Assembly (NCBI GenBank): GCA_027485835.1
Contig: JAIXQG010000001.1
Coordinates: 381,902 to 445,901 of the forward strand
Length of the DNA: 64,000 bases
Origin: Alphaproteobacteria bacterium
Lineage (GTDB): Bacteria; Pseudomonadota; Alphaproteobacteria; UBA2136; UBA6156
Reading direction: 5' to 3'
Positions 17,730 through 25,605 of this stretch are shown here, one piece after another. The position numbers and the translations under genes were made by a program. The stretch's first letter is position 1. Each line of letters starts with the position of its first letter. Below the pieces are notes generated by a model. It was given only the letters and a program-made list of their open reading frames with translations. It was not told where the DNA came from and did no database searches.

Positions 17730-18377
17730 TTACGCGCCGTATTTGCCGTTGTGGATGGGGTCGGCCTCGGTGGTCGGGGCGGTGTCGGCGTACTTGGCGG
17801 GGTCTCCACCCTTGGCCAGATGCTGGAGGATTTCTTTGGTCTTATCAGCGGTCAGGTGGGTGTAGTAGTGGGTGCCGATTTGCATCATCGGGGCGGCCAC
17901 GCAGGCGCCGAGGCATTCCACTTCAGTGAGGGTGAACGTGCCATCTTCCGACGTTTCGCCGTTATGCTCGATGCCGGAAACATCCTTCACGGCGCTCACA
18001 ATCGCATCCGACCCGCGAATGAGGCAGGCGCAGTTGGTGCAGACCTGCACGTGGTGCTTACCGACCGGCTTGAGGTTGAACATGGTGTAGAACGTGGCCA
18101 CCTCGTACACGCGGATGTACGGCAGGCTTAGGGTATCGGCGACCAGTTGCATGGCATCGACCGGCAGCCAGCCGCCGCACTTACGCTGGGCCATGTGCAG
18201 CAGCGGAATAACCGCACTGCGCTGGCGGTCGGCGGGGTATTTGGCGAGAGTGCGGGTAACCGCTTCCTGCTCCGCCTTGTTCCAGCTCAGGTTCAGCCCC
18301 AAAGCGTGCGGCGTTTGGCCGACTTCGGCAGCGTGGGTGGCGTTGGGGTCGATTTGGACAGTACGGATGGTAGGCAT
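17730..18377 (-). CDS. nuoE: NADH-quinone oxidoreductase subunit E
   Basis: Thioredoxin-fold [2Fe-2S] (N1a) subunit of complex I, 215 residues, longer than the 160-170 of E. coli by a C-terminal Asp/Thr/Pro-rich tail. Cluster ligands Cys 113, 118, 155 and 159 (QVCTNCACLIRG and ECLGACVAAPMM). YPADRQRSAVIPLLHMAQRKCGGWLP near residues 47-72 is the usual family N-terminal helix region. Confidence 0.96.
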   Translation of the reverse strand: MPTIRTVQIDPNATHAAEVGQTPHALGLNLSWNKAEQEAVTRTLAKYPADRQRSAVIPLLHMAQRKCGGWLPVDAMQLVADTLSLPYIRVYEVATFYTMFNLKPVGKHHVQVCTNCACLIRGSDAIVSAVKDVSGIEHNGETSEDGTFTLTEVECLGACVAAPMMQIGTHYYTHLTADKTKEILQHLAKGGDPAKYADTAPTTEADPIHNGKYGA

Positions 18378-18398
18378 GGGATGTCTTGCTTTGCGTGG

Positions 18399-18911
18399 CT
18401 ATTCGGTTGCGATGGGTTGAAGCGGCATTTCGCCGGGTTGGGCCCCAAAGTTTTGCAGGTTGGAGAAATTGCTGGTCGGCTTCACATCGGCCGCCGGATT
18501 GAGCGATGACGCAGCTTGCTTAGATGCACCGGATGTACGCCGCTGGCGGAGAGCGGCTTTGGCGGCTTTTTCTTCTTCCAGCTTTTTACGGGCGGCCTTT
18601 TCTTCGGCGTCGGCGGAAGACTTCACTTGCTGGCATTTTTCAAATTGCCCCCGCAGTTCGGAGTCCGGGTCGATATTCGGTTGCTCCAACACCGCTTGGC
18701 AGCGTTGGACATCGCTTTCGTACCAAATGCCTGAGGCTGATGACGACTCGGAACTCTTACGCTCCGCCCCCGGGCAGCAGGTGGAACGGCCGTTTTTGGT
18801 GCACCATTTCTCGCAATAAGCTTTGCCATCTTCAGCCTGCACAACGGCGGGAGCCCCTGCCCCTAACATACCCGCCACCAGACATACCCCTGCGAGGATT
18901 TTGTTTTTCAT
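18399..18911 (-). CDS. Hypothetical exported cysteine-rich protein with coiled coil
   Basis: 170 residues. Residues 1-26 are a signal peptide (MKNKILAGVCLVAGMLGAGAPAVVQA, cleavage after VQA). The mature N-terminus has a dense Cys cluster (YCEKWCTKNGRSTCCPG) plus two more Cys near residues 71 and 93, then a charged helix (residues about 98-120, SADAEEKAARKKLEEEKAAKAALRQRR) likely forming a coiled coil, and a disordered C-terminus. No family recognised. It sits between nuoD and nuoE, flanked upstream by two hairpins, so its level could be set differently from its neighbours. Confidence 0.65.
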   Translation of the reverse strand: MKNKILAGVCLVAGMLGAGAPAVVQAEDGKAYCEKWCTKNGRSTCCPGAERKSSESSSASGIWYESDVQRCQAVLEQPNIDPDSELRGQFEKCQQVKSSADAEEKAARKKLEEEKAAKAALRQRRTSGASKQAASSLNPAADVKPTSNFSNLQNFGAQPGEMPLQPIATE

Positions 18912-18934
18912 GATGGAGAAGTCTTAAACCAAAT

Positions 18935-19006
18935 GGGGGCTTTTGCCAGCCCCCTTGCCCGTTTTTCTGGGATATTTTCGCTAGGTTCTGCCTGCTTGTG
19001 TGGCAG
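18935..19006 (-). promoter_or_regulatory. Two intra-operon hairpins between nuoD and the next gene
   Basis: The 108-base spacer behind nuoD holds two inverted repeats: GGGGGCT/AGCCCCC at 18935-18941 and 18948-18954 (7 bp, 6-base loop), and CTGCC/GGCAG at 18988-18992 and 19002-19006. Neither is followed by a U-run in the direction of nuo transcription, so full termination is unlikely. They may be mRNA processing or stability elements. This is the longest spacer inside the nuo operon. Confidence 0.45.
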
Positions 19007-19019
19007 GGATGTTGACCTA

Positions 19020-20285
19020 TTAACGGTCGATATCACCAAACACAACATCGGTGGTGCCGATAAGGGTTGTGACGTCGGCGAGCAGGTGGCCTTTGGACAT
19101 GAAGTCTAGCCCCTGAAGGTGGGCGTAGCCGGGGGCGCGGACCTTGACGCGCCACGGTTTGGGGCCATCGTCCGACACCAGATAGACGCCCATTTCGCCT
19201 TTGGGGGCTTCTATCGCGGCGTAGACCTCTCCGGCCGGAACGTGGAAACCTTCGGTGTAGTATTTGAAGTGGTGGATAAGCGCTTCCATGCTGGACTTCA
19301 TATCGTTACGCTTGGGCGGCGAGATTTTGAAGTTCTGGATTTTGCAGGGTTGGCCTGCGAGTTCGCCTTCCAGCTTAGCCACGCATTGGCGGATGAGGCT
19401 GACGGATTGCTTCATTTCTTCCATGCGGCAGAGGTAACGGTCGTAGCAGTCGCCATTTTGGCCGACGGGAATTGCGAAGTCGAGTTCGGCATAGCATTCG
19501 TATGGCTGCGACTTGCGGAGGTCCCACTCGATACCGCTACCGCGCAGCATGGGGCCAGTGAAGCCCCAGGCTTGGGCTTCTTCCGGACTGACTACGCCGA
19601 TGCCAACGGTGCGTTGCTTCCAGATCCGGTTTTCATCGAGCAGGGTTTCTAGCATGGGGATGACGACTTTCTCGAAGTTGTCATTCCATTTGGTGATTTT
19701 GTGCGTCAAACCTTCCGGCAGGTCGCGGTTCACGCCGCCCGGACGGAAGTAGTTAGCGTGCATGCGAGCACCCGATACTTCTTCTGAAAAGTCATAGAGA
19801 TATTCACGCTCCTTAAAGCTATATAGCATCACTGCCATGGCGCCGATATCCAGCGCGTGGCAGCCGATCCAGAGCAGGTGGTTGGCGATGCGGGTAAGCT
19901 CGGAGAACATCACGCGGATGTACTGGGCGCGGCGAGGGATTTCGATGCCGAGCAGTTTTTCCGTCGCCAAGCACCAGACGTGCTCTTGGCACATCATGCT
20001 GACGTAATCCATGCGGTCGAAGTACGGCAGTGCTTGGATGTAGGTTTTGTTTTCAATCAGTTTTTCGGTACCGCGGTGGAGCAGGCCGATGTGCGGGTCG
20101 GCTTTGGTAATCACCTCCCCTTCCATCTCCAGCACCAGCCGCAGCACGCCGTGGGCCGAGGGGTGCTGCGGGCCGAAGTTGAGCGTGAACGGTTGCTCGC
20201 CCTCGGTACGGTTGGGCGTAATCACGTTTTCGCTAAAGGTAGCGGTGAGGATTTGCTTTTCGGCGGCAGTTGTAACGGTGCTCAT
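19020..20285 (-). CDS. nuoD: NADH-quinone oxidoreductase subunit D
   Basis: 49-kDa quinone-site subunit of complex I, 421 residues. Conserved: [22 protein letters not shown] (about 31-52), [14 protein letters not shown] (62-75), [14 protein letters not shown] (about 184-197), and the C-terminal [20 protein letters not shown] followed by [14 protein letters not shown] at the very end. The ATG (20285) overlaps the TGA of the upstream DUF1937 gene as ATGA. Confidence 0.97.
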   Translation of the reverse strand: MSTVTTAAEKQILTATFSENVITPNRTEGEQPFTLNFGPQHPSAHGVLRLVLEMEGEVITKADPHIGLLHRGTEKLIENKTYIQALPYFDRMDYVSMMCQEHVWCLATEKLLGIEIPRRAQYIRVMFSELTRIANHLLWIGCHALDIGAMAVMLYSFKEREYLYDFSEEVSGARMHANYFRPGGVNRDLPEGLTHKITKWNDNFEKVVIPMLETLLDENRIWKQRTVGIGVVSPEEAQAWGFTGPMLRGSGIEWDLRKSQPYECYAELDFAIPVGQNGDCYDRYLCRMEEMKQSVSLIRQCVAKLEGELAGQPCKIQNFKISPPKRNDMKSSMEALIHHFKYYTEGFHVPAGEVYAAIEAPKGEMGVYLVSDDGPKPWRVKVRAPGYAHLQGLDFMSKGHLLADVTTLIGTTDVVFGDIDR

Positions 20286-20659
20286 ACGCGTTGGTATCCC
20301 TGTTCAGTGGCAGTGTAATGGTAAATCGGTTTTCCAAGCTTTTCGGCTATAGACATTTCCAGTTTTACGCCCGAGCTGGATTCCCAGCCCTCGAGGCGTA
20401 ATACATAGCAAGCCTCGGACGGTTGCATGAACACTTGCATGTTTTGCTCCCACCATTCCGGCGAATTTGGCTTTGTTTGATATTTGCGAACGGCCATGTC
20501 GACGCATGCCGCCGGAAAGACATTTTTCTGCTCGTTTTCCAAAATCCAAGCCGCAAATTTTGCCGCGTCTTCCACGCGCTGCATGGTCACGGAAGCCTCT
20601 GGATGATTTACCGGAGAAGCTAGGAATACGAGCGGTGCTTGGGCGGGGGATAAAGTCAT
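20282..20659 (-). CDS. DUF1937 family protein (nucleoside 2-deoxyribosyltransferase-like fold)
   Basis: 125 residues. Begins [31 protein letters not shown], then [47 protein letters not shown], the layout of DUF1937 proteins, which resemble nucleoside 2-deoxyribosyltransferases and are common in phages. A nucleotide-metabolism role is likely by fold but not shown. The stop overlaps the nuoD start, and it follows the MazG-like gene by 6 bases, so nucleotide-related genes again form a coupled pair inside nuo. Confidence 0.75.
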   Translation of the reverse strand: MTLSPAQAPLVFLASPVNHPEASVTMQRVEDAAKFAAWILENEQKNVFPAACVDMAVRKYQTKPNSPEWWEQNMQVFMQPSEACYVLRLEGWESSSGVKLEMSIAEKLGKPIYHYTATEQGYQRV

Positions 20660-20665
20660 ACGAAG

Positions 20666-21055
20666 CTATTCGCTTATTTCAGGATATTTTTCGGGGTATT
20701 GGCGGTGGTAATGGGTAGTTTCGTTATCTTCGGGCGCTTCGATGCTCTCGGAATAAATCCGCTTTTCAAAGCCGCCGAGTTTGGCGCGGGTGGCATTGGC
20801 TTGGGCGATGATATCCTCTGCCGACAGGCCATGATGGGCGGCGAGTGCCAGCATGATTTCCCATACATCGGCGAGCTCTTTAACAAGGTTTTCGTGTTCA
20901 GATGCCGCTTCTTGCGCTTCTTCTACCAACTTGCGGCGTAGCTCTTGCTCGTAGTCGGCATCGTTTAGCGTACGCGTATGGACAACTGCGCCCTTGGCCT
21001 GGAAAAGTTCTGGCCGTTTATCGCGTATCAGCAAGCGGGTTTGGAAGCGCGGCAT
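20666..21055 (-). CDS. MazG-like nucleoside triphosphate pyrophosphohydrolase
   Basis: 129 residues. RLLIRDKRPELFQAKG at the N-terminus matches the 'KLVRDKIPE' family of phosphoribosyl-ATP pyrophosphohydrolase-like proteins; metal ligands fit KLVEEAQEA (Glu 45, 46, 49) and KELADVWEIMLALAAHHG (Glu 60, Asp 63). The role is probably hydrolysis of non-canonical or surplus NTPs. It is a second MazG-type gene in the same operon, not closely similar to the one behind nuoI, so two separate acquisitions or an old divergence. Confidence 0.82.
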   Translation of the reverse strand: MPRFQTRLLIRDKRPELFQAKGAVVHTRTLNDADYEQELRRKLVEEAQEAASEHENLVKELADVWEIMLALAAHHGLSAEDIIAQANATRAKLGGFEKRIYSESIEAPEDNETTHYHRQYPEKYPEISE

Positions 21056-21058
21056 GGG

Positions 21059-21250
21059 TTATTCCGCGTCTTTCTTTTCGGAATCTTCGGAATCAAAAAT
21101 CTTATGAAGGGTATTTTCCAGTTCGGCACGGCGTTGTTCCGCTTCGGCATCGCTCATACGGCCGGAACTTACTTCACTTTCTATCCATGCCAACATTTGC
21201 TGTGCGTCGGGCGGCAGCATTTTGCGATACATGTTCCAGAAAATACCCAT
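21059..21250 (-). CDS. Small hypothetical protein in nuo operon
   Basis: 63 residues, highly charged and helical (MLPPDAQQMLAWIESEVSSGRMSDAEAEQRRAELENTLHKIF). No signal peptide, no recognised domain. It lies 6 bases behind the 69-residue gene and 3 bases before the MazG-like gene; spacing and continuity of coding support it being real. Possibly a small partner of the neighbouring proteins. Confidence 0.55.
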   Translation of the reverse strand: MGIFWNMYRKMLPPDAQQMLAWIESEVSSGRMSDAEAEQRRAELENTLHKIFDSEDSEKKDAE

Positions 21251-21256
21251 TACGCC

Positions 21257-21466
21257 TTACTTGTCTTTACCAAAGTCCAGCATGCTGAGGTCGGAGGCGC
21301 TGATAAGGTCGGCTGTCGAGCTTTCTTCCGGCTTTTTTACAGCGCGGCGGGCCAATTCGGCCAATTGCTCTTGCTCTTGTTCGCGGCGTTCGGCTTCTTC
21401 AGCTTCAGCCTGTTGCTTGATTTGCTCGTTCAATGCGTCGATGTCGGATGGGTCGGTATAGCTCAT
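21257..21466 (-). CDS. Small hypothetical coiled-coil protein in nuo operon
   Basis: 69 residues. Residues 10-42 are an almost uninterrupted Glu/Gln/Ala/Arg-rich helix (LNEQIKQQAEAEEAERREQEQ...), a likely coiled coil; the C-terminus ISASDLSMLDFGKDK is more hydrophobic and could be a binding motif. Directly downstream of nuoC (14 bases). Family not recognised. Confidence 0.55.
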   Translation of the reverse strand: MSYTDPSDIDALNEQIKQQAEAEEAERREQEQEQLAELARRAVKKPEESSTADLISASDLSMLDFGKDK

Positions 21467-21480
21467 GGAATGGCCCTTAC

Positions 21481-22146
21481 TTACTTGAACTCTTGCGAGT
21501 TAAAGGTGTTGTCGGTTTCAGCAAGACCGGTATTGCCGGTAATGCCCTTCCATTCGCTAACGCGGTCAAAGTGCCGGAGTTCCTGCGGGAGGTCGACCGG
21601 TTTGTAGGCCACGCGCTTTTCCTTGGCGTCGTAGTACACTTCCACAAAGCCCTCTAGCGGAAAATCCTTGCGCAGCGGGTGGCCGACGAAGTCGTAATCG
21701 GTCAGCAGGCGGCGGAGGTCTGGGTGGCCGACAAAGTTGATGCCGTACATGTCGTACGTTTCGCGTTCATACCAACCGGCGGCGGCGTGGAGGCTAGTGA
21801 TGGTCGGTACGGCGGGGTTGGTGGCATCGAGATAGGTTTTAACGCGGACACGCTGGTTGTGCGGCATGGAGAGCAGATGATAGACCACGGCGAAGCGGGC
21901 GGGGTGCAGCTGTTTGGCACCGAGATAGTCGACTCCGCATACATCGGTGAGCTGCGTGAACAGCAGCTTTTTGTCGTCTCTCAACAGTTTGATGGTGAAG
22001 GGGACGTTGTCGGCGGCCACGGTAATGGTTAGTTCGCGCACCGCGATTTCCAGAATGGCGTCGGGCAGCTTTTTGGCAAGGTAGTCTTGCATCGCCTTCA
22101 GGCCCGGAAGGTCGAGGTGGGTGTCGATGTGAGGAGTGGTGGTCAT
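21481..22146 (-). CDS. nuoC: NADH-quinone oxidoreductase subunit C
   Basis: 30-kDa subunit of the complex I peripheral arm, 221 residues, not fused to NuoD (unlike E. coli). Conserved C-terminal block: AAGWYERETYDMYGINFVGHPDLRRLLTDYDFVGHPLRKDFPLEGFVEVYYD (about residues 122-174). The start MTTTPHID has an AAGGACTGCTGAATT leader behind nuoB. Confidence 0.96.
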   Translation of the reverse strand: MTTTPHIDTHLDLPGLKAMQDYLAKKLPDAILEIAVRELTITVAADNVPFTIKLLRDDKKLLFTQLTDVCGVDYLGAKQLHPARFAVVYHLLSMPHNQRVRVKTYLDATNPAVPTITSLHAAAGWYERETYDMYGINFVGHPDLRRLLTDYDFVGHPLRKDFPLEGFVEVYYDAKEKRVAYKPVDLPQELRHFDRVSEWKGITGNTGLAETDNTFNSQEFK

Positions 22147-22159
22147 AATTCAGCAGTCC

Positions 22160-22765
22160 TTAACCGATATGCATTTCATCAAGGCTGTAGGGGCGCGGTT
22201 CGCCGGGGGCGTAGGCGTAGGGCGCCTCATCCGGCCGTTGCACGAAGACCGGCTGGCGCTTGATCTTCTTTTGCAATTGCAGGATGCCGTAGACCAACGC
22301 TTCGGCAGTGGGCGGGCAGCCGGGCACGTAGATATCGACCGGCACGATACGGTCGCAACCGCGCACCACGGCGTAGGAATAGTGATAGTAGCCGCCGCCG
22401 TTGGCGCAGCTGCCCATGGAAATCACGTAGCGCGGTTCAGGCATTTGGTCGTACAGTTTACGCAGTGCGGGGGCCATTTTATTGGTGAGTGTGCCTGCCA
22501 CAATCATAAGGTCGCTCTGGCGCGGAGACGGGCGGAACATGGTACCGAAACGGTCGAGGTCGTAACGCGATGCGGCGGAGTGCATCATTTCGACCGCGCA
22601 GCAGGCAAGGCCGAAGGTCATCGGCCACAAGCTACCGGCACGCGCCCAGTTGACCACGTCTTCGACGGTGGTCATGAGGAAGCCTTCGTCGCGCAGTTGC
22701 GCCTGCATCTGCGCTTCGCCTTGCTGGCGGATCGCAAGTGGGTCGGTGGTGATAAGTTTGCTCAT
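22160..22765 (-). CDS. nuoB: NADH-quinone oxidoreductase subunit B
   Basis: PSST subunit holding cluster N2, 201 residues. Cluster ligands are the tandem Cys 55-56 ([12 protein letters not shown]), Cys 120 ([17 protein letters not shown]) and Cys 150 ([14 protein letters not shown]). Arrangement nuoA-nuoB-nuoC is standard. It lies 4 bases behind nuoA. Confidence 0.97.
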   Translation of the reverse strand: MSKLITTDPLAIRQQGEAQMQAQLRDEGFLMTTVEDVVNWARAGSLWPMTFGLACCAVEMMHSAASRYDLDRFGTMFRPSPRQSDLMIVAGTLTNKMAPALRKLYDQMPEPRYVISMGSCANGGGYYHYSYAVVRGCDRIVPVDIYVPGCPPTAEALVYGILQLQKKIKRQPVFVQRPDEAPYAYAPGEPRPYSLDEMHIG

Positions 22766-22769
22766 TGGT

Positions 22770-23150
22770 CTATTCCCACTCTAGAGCGCCTTGGCGCCAT
22801 TCATATACAAACCCGATGGTGAGGACGGTGAGGAAGAGCATCATGCTGCCGAAACCGAACCACGAAATATCTTGCAGCACCATCGCCCATGGGAAGAGGA
22901 AGGCGACTTCGAGGTCGAAGATGATGAACAGAATGGCGACGAGATAGAAGCGGACGTCGAAGGTGCGGCGCGCGGTATCGAAGGCTTCGAAGCCGGATTC
23001 GTACGCGGAGATTTTCTCCTTACTGCGGCGCATGGGGTGGGTGAGGAACGGCACGGCCTGCAAGGCGGCGGCAAGGCCCACCGACACCGCCACAAATAGC
23101 AAAATGGCAAGGTACGGGTTGGGCACGATAAGCTGGGAAATAGCTTCCAT
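22770..23150 (-). CDS. nuoA: NADH-quinone oxidoreductase subunit A
   Basis: First gene of the nuo operon; membrane subunit of complex I, 126 residues, three transmembrane helices. Conserved: [44 protein letters not shown] (about residues 46-89), including the conserved Asp/Glu pair in FDLEVAF. A GAAGAGA ribosome-binding site precedes the ATG. Confidence 0.97.
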   Translation of the reverse strand: MEAISQLIVPNPYLAILLFVAVSVGLAAALQAVPFLTHPMRRSKEKISAYESGFEAFDTARRTFDVRFYLVAILFIIFDLEVAFLFPWAMVLQDISWFGFGSMMLFLTVLTIGFVYEWRQGALEWE

Positions 23151-23290
23151 GGGTCTCTTCTTGGATCTGTTTTACAGGCCTTGGGGCCTTTGTTTTAACG
23201 CCTCAACCTAGACCCTAACGCCCGTTTGGGCAAGTGGCAGCCCGCCTAAATGTGCGACACATGTGTGCGAAACGCTTCGGTTTGGGGCAG
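23151..23290 (-). promoter_or_regulatory. Leader/promoter region of the nuo operon
   Basis: The only sizeable gap upstream of nuoA. It contains a 10-bp perfect palindrome ACACATGTGT (about 23250-23260) flanked by TGTGCG and GCGAAA, and a GGCC-rich inverted repeat (CAGGCCTTGGGGCCT) nearer the gene. No confident -35/-10 pair could be chosen by eye. The palindrome could be an operator; this is inference. Confidence 0.35.
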
Positions 23291-23314
23291 AAAAACACCC
23301 CCTCAAAGGGGGTT
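23291..23314 (-). terminator. Rho-independent terminator of the ATP-grasp gene
   Basis: On the minus strand ACCCCC-TTTGA-GGGGGT is followed by GTTTTT, about 20 bases after the stop of the RimK-like gene. It separates that gene from the nuo operon that follows on the same strand. Confidence 0.75.
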
Positions 23315-23333
23315 AGAATTATTGGTGAATGAG

Positions 23334-24293
23334 TTAATCTTGCTGGCGGGCGGCTATGTTGACCACGTTGCCCGTTTGTTGCGGCCCTAGACCCGCCAAT
23401 GCGGCGAGGTGCTCTATCAGAGGAAGCGCGAGATTTGTGCCGGTGGCGGCTTCCATTTCCGATAACACTGGCGCGCGGGCCACTTCCAACAGAATTGGGC
23501 CGGATTCGGTCCGCAGCAGGCTGACGGCACAGAATGGCGCACCATAAATACTGGCGGCTTGGCGGGCGAGCTCGATCTCTTGCGACGTAAGTTCGACAGG
23601 GGTTGCCGAAAGGTTGCCGGACTCACGCGGGCGAACAAACCCTACCGGCGCACGACGCAGCACGGAAGCGGCAATTTGGTTACCGATGAGCATAATACGG
23701 ATATCTTCTCCCCAAGGTTGCGGGAGGTCTTGCACCACAAACGGTTGGCCGACCATGCTGAATTTTTGCGAGAGCTCCAGCCCCTCGCCCGAGTGTTGGG
23801 CGATGTTGAACTGACGGCCCCTGCCCCCATGACGGCTGCGGATAAGGCACGGGAATTGGAGCTCCGGCATAATCACGGTAAACTGCTCGGCATTGTTCAG
23901 CACCCAGCTGCGCGGAGTGGGCACGTTGCGGCGGGAAAAGAGCCGCGCCATGGTGACGTGGTCTCCCAGCGGCACGCGGTTGTGCGGGAAGACCGGCTGG
24001 CCCCATGCACGTAGGGTTTCTACCACCTGCCATGTGTAATCATCATCCCAGCGGGCGATCGGCAAAACGAGGTCGGCGGCGGGAAACGGCAGGTCGCGCC
24101 AGCGGACGGGGCATTCTGGCAGGCTGGCACTGCCTTGTGAGGGATTTGGGCCTTGGGCGAAGTCGAGAAAGACATCGGCTGGGTTAATAATACTAAAGGT
24201 ATGCCCCAGTTGCGTAGCGGCGGCGGCAAGGCGTACCACAAACTCCCCCTGCGAGTGCTGGGAGTGAAAGCGTGTGAAAATAATAAATCGCAT
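23334..24293 (-). CDS. RimK-like ATP-grasp family protein
   Basis: 319 residues. The N-terminal part (FIIFTRFHSQHSQGEFVVRLAAAATQLGH) precedes an ATP-grasp domain: HVTMARLFSRRNVPTPRSWVL (about 112-132), PCLIRSRHGGRGRQFNI (about 149-165), VVQDLPQPWGEDIRIMLIGNQIAASVLRRAP (about 187-219). Relatives ligate amino acids to proteins or peptides (RimK, LysX, GshB types). The family metal-ligand segment 'LEVN' reads ILLEVARAPVLSEME, so the usual Asn is an Ala; activity may be altered or lost. Single-gene unit with its own terminator. Substrate unknown. Confidence 0.8.
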   Translation of the reverse strand: MRFIIFTRFHSQHSQGEFVVRLAAAATQLGHTFSIINPADVFLDFAQGPNPSQGSASLPECPVRWRDLPFPAADLVLPIARWDDDYTWQVVETLRAWGQPVFPHNRVPLGDHVTMARLFSRRNVPTPRSWVLNNAEQFTVIMPELQFPCLIRSRHGGRGRQFNIAQHSGEGLELSQKFSMVGQPFVVQDLPQPWGEDIRIMLIGNQIAASVLRRAPVGFVRPRESGNLSATPVELTSQEIELARQAASIYGAPFCAVSLLRTESGPILLEVARAPVLSEMEAATGTNLALPLIEHLAALAGLGPQQTGNVVNIAARQQD

Positions 24294-24317
24294 ACGGGAG
24301 CCTATTTGGTACTTACA

Positions 24318-25463
24318 TTATACAGAACTTGAAAAACCGGCTGACTGACAGCCCTCGCCTTCAAACATGCCTTGAGAATTCGTCATTTGAATGATGCGCG
24401 AGACGGTACGCTCAAACACTTGCGCCGCCGCACCTGCCGTGCAGATGGCTTGCGGGGGCACGGAAGAGCTAATAACAAGACGGTGGCCGCGCTCGTAGAG
24501 GATATCGATGAGGGTTGCCAAACGCAGGGCACAGTCGGCCTCGTTAGCAGTAAGTTGCGGAATTCCTTCAATCATTACCGTCTGAAAGCGGTCGGCGAGT
24601 TGCTGGTATTCCAAGCGGCCCAAGGGTTGGTCGCACAGTTCCGAGAACGTCGCCCACACCACAGAGCCCGCCTGACGCTTGGCGTGGAGGAACGGCAGCG
24701 GTTTACCGGTAGAGCCTTGGGCGTACTCGGAAAACAAAACCTCCAGCTCGGCTTCGGTCGATTCTCCGCGCTTATTCATAATATAAGTAGAGGCTTCGTT
24801 TTTGCCGTCGCGCAGGCGGTAGTCTAGCCCTTCCGTCAGGTTAATCGGCTCCATATGCTCTTCCAAAAGCTTCAGCAGCGGCATGAAGCGGTCGCGGTTC
24901 AGGCCGCCTTGGAAAAGGTCTGGCAAATTCCAGTTACTGGTGGCGACGACCACGGTGCCTTGCTTAAACAGCGCCTGCATCAGGCGGCCGAGGAACATGG
25001 CGTCCGGCAGGTTGGTCAGATAAAATTCATCGAAGCCGAGAACCGAGGCTTCCGAGGCGATTTCGGCAGCCAGACGTTCGACAAGGTCTGGCTTACGGCG
25101 ACCGACGAGCGTTGGCTCGGCTGGTGGCATGGCATTCAGGCGGCGGTGAAGCTCGGCCATAAAGGCATGGAAGTGAACGCGGCGCTTGTTAGGTGTAGGC
25201 AGCGCGTCCATGAACATATCCAGCATTTGCGACTTACCGCGGCCGGGCGGGCCGTAGAGCCAAAGGCCGCGGGGGGCGGTCTCAAGGTCGGACTGCAAAG
25301 CCTTAGCCAGCGATTGCAAGCGCATGACCGCACGCGCTTGCGCGGCATCCGGCTGCCAGCCTTCGCTCAGACGTTTTTGATAGGCGGCAAACAGATCCAC
25401 TTTAATACTCCCGAAACGGCCCAGTGGACCGCTGTAATTGCTTTGCTTGAGAAGTGCGCTCAT
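24318..25463 (-). CDS. zapE: ZapE/AFG1-family cell-division ATPase
   Basis: 381 residues from ATG 25463. AAA+ P-loop protein: Walker A LYGPPGRGKSQ near residue 70, Walker B SVLGFDEFYLTNLPDAMFLGRLMQALF near 140-165 (family [20 protein letters not shown]), sensor ATSNWNLPDLFQGGLNRDRFMPLL near 175-200. The family acts on the Z-ring at late constriction in E. coli and on membrane-protein turnover in mitochondria (AFG1). A longer frame upstream of the start reads through the divergent mscS gene and is not coding. The C-terminal DILYERGHRLVISSSVPP is also typical. Confidence 0.88.
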   Translation of the reverse strand: MSALLKQSNYSGPLGRFGSIKVDLFAAYQKRLSEGWQPDAAQARAVMRLQSLAKALQSDLETAPRGLWLYGPPGRGKSQMLDMFMDALPTPNKRRVHFHAFMAELHRRLNAMPPAEPTLVGRRKPDLVERLAAEIASEASVLGFDEFYLTNLPDAMFLGRLMQALFKQGTVVVATSNWNLPDLFQGGLNRDRFMPLLKLLEEHMEPINLTEGLDYRLRDGKNEASTYIMNKRGESTEAELEVLFSEYAQGSTGKPLPFLHAKRQAGSVVWATFSELCDQPLGRLEYQQLADRFQTVMIEGIPQLTANEADCALRLATLIDILYERGHRLVISSSVPPQAICTAGAAAQVFERTVSRIIQMTNSQGMFEGEGCQSAGFSSSV

Positions 25464-25605
25464 ATAGAAGAAAACGTGCCTTAGATGTCGCGCAAGGGTC
25501 AAGATTTCCTTACATACGTGGCGGTTTCCCTTGACGGAAGGGTGGCGGAGGCGCCACAAACGAAACGTACAGTCTCGTTTAACCCGTTGAATTAAGGACA
25601 CCACC
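25464..25605. promoter_or_regulatory. Divergent promoter region zapE / mscS
   Basis: 142 bases between two divergent genes. It contains TTGACGGAAGG near 25532, a possible -35 for mscS, and a GTGGCGGAGGCGCCAC inverted repeat (GTGGCG/CGCCAC, about 25543-25557). No single promoter is certain. Confidence 0.35.
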
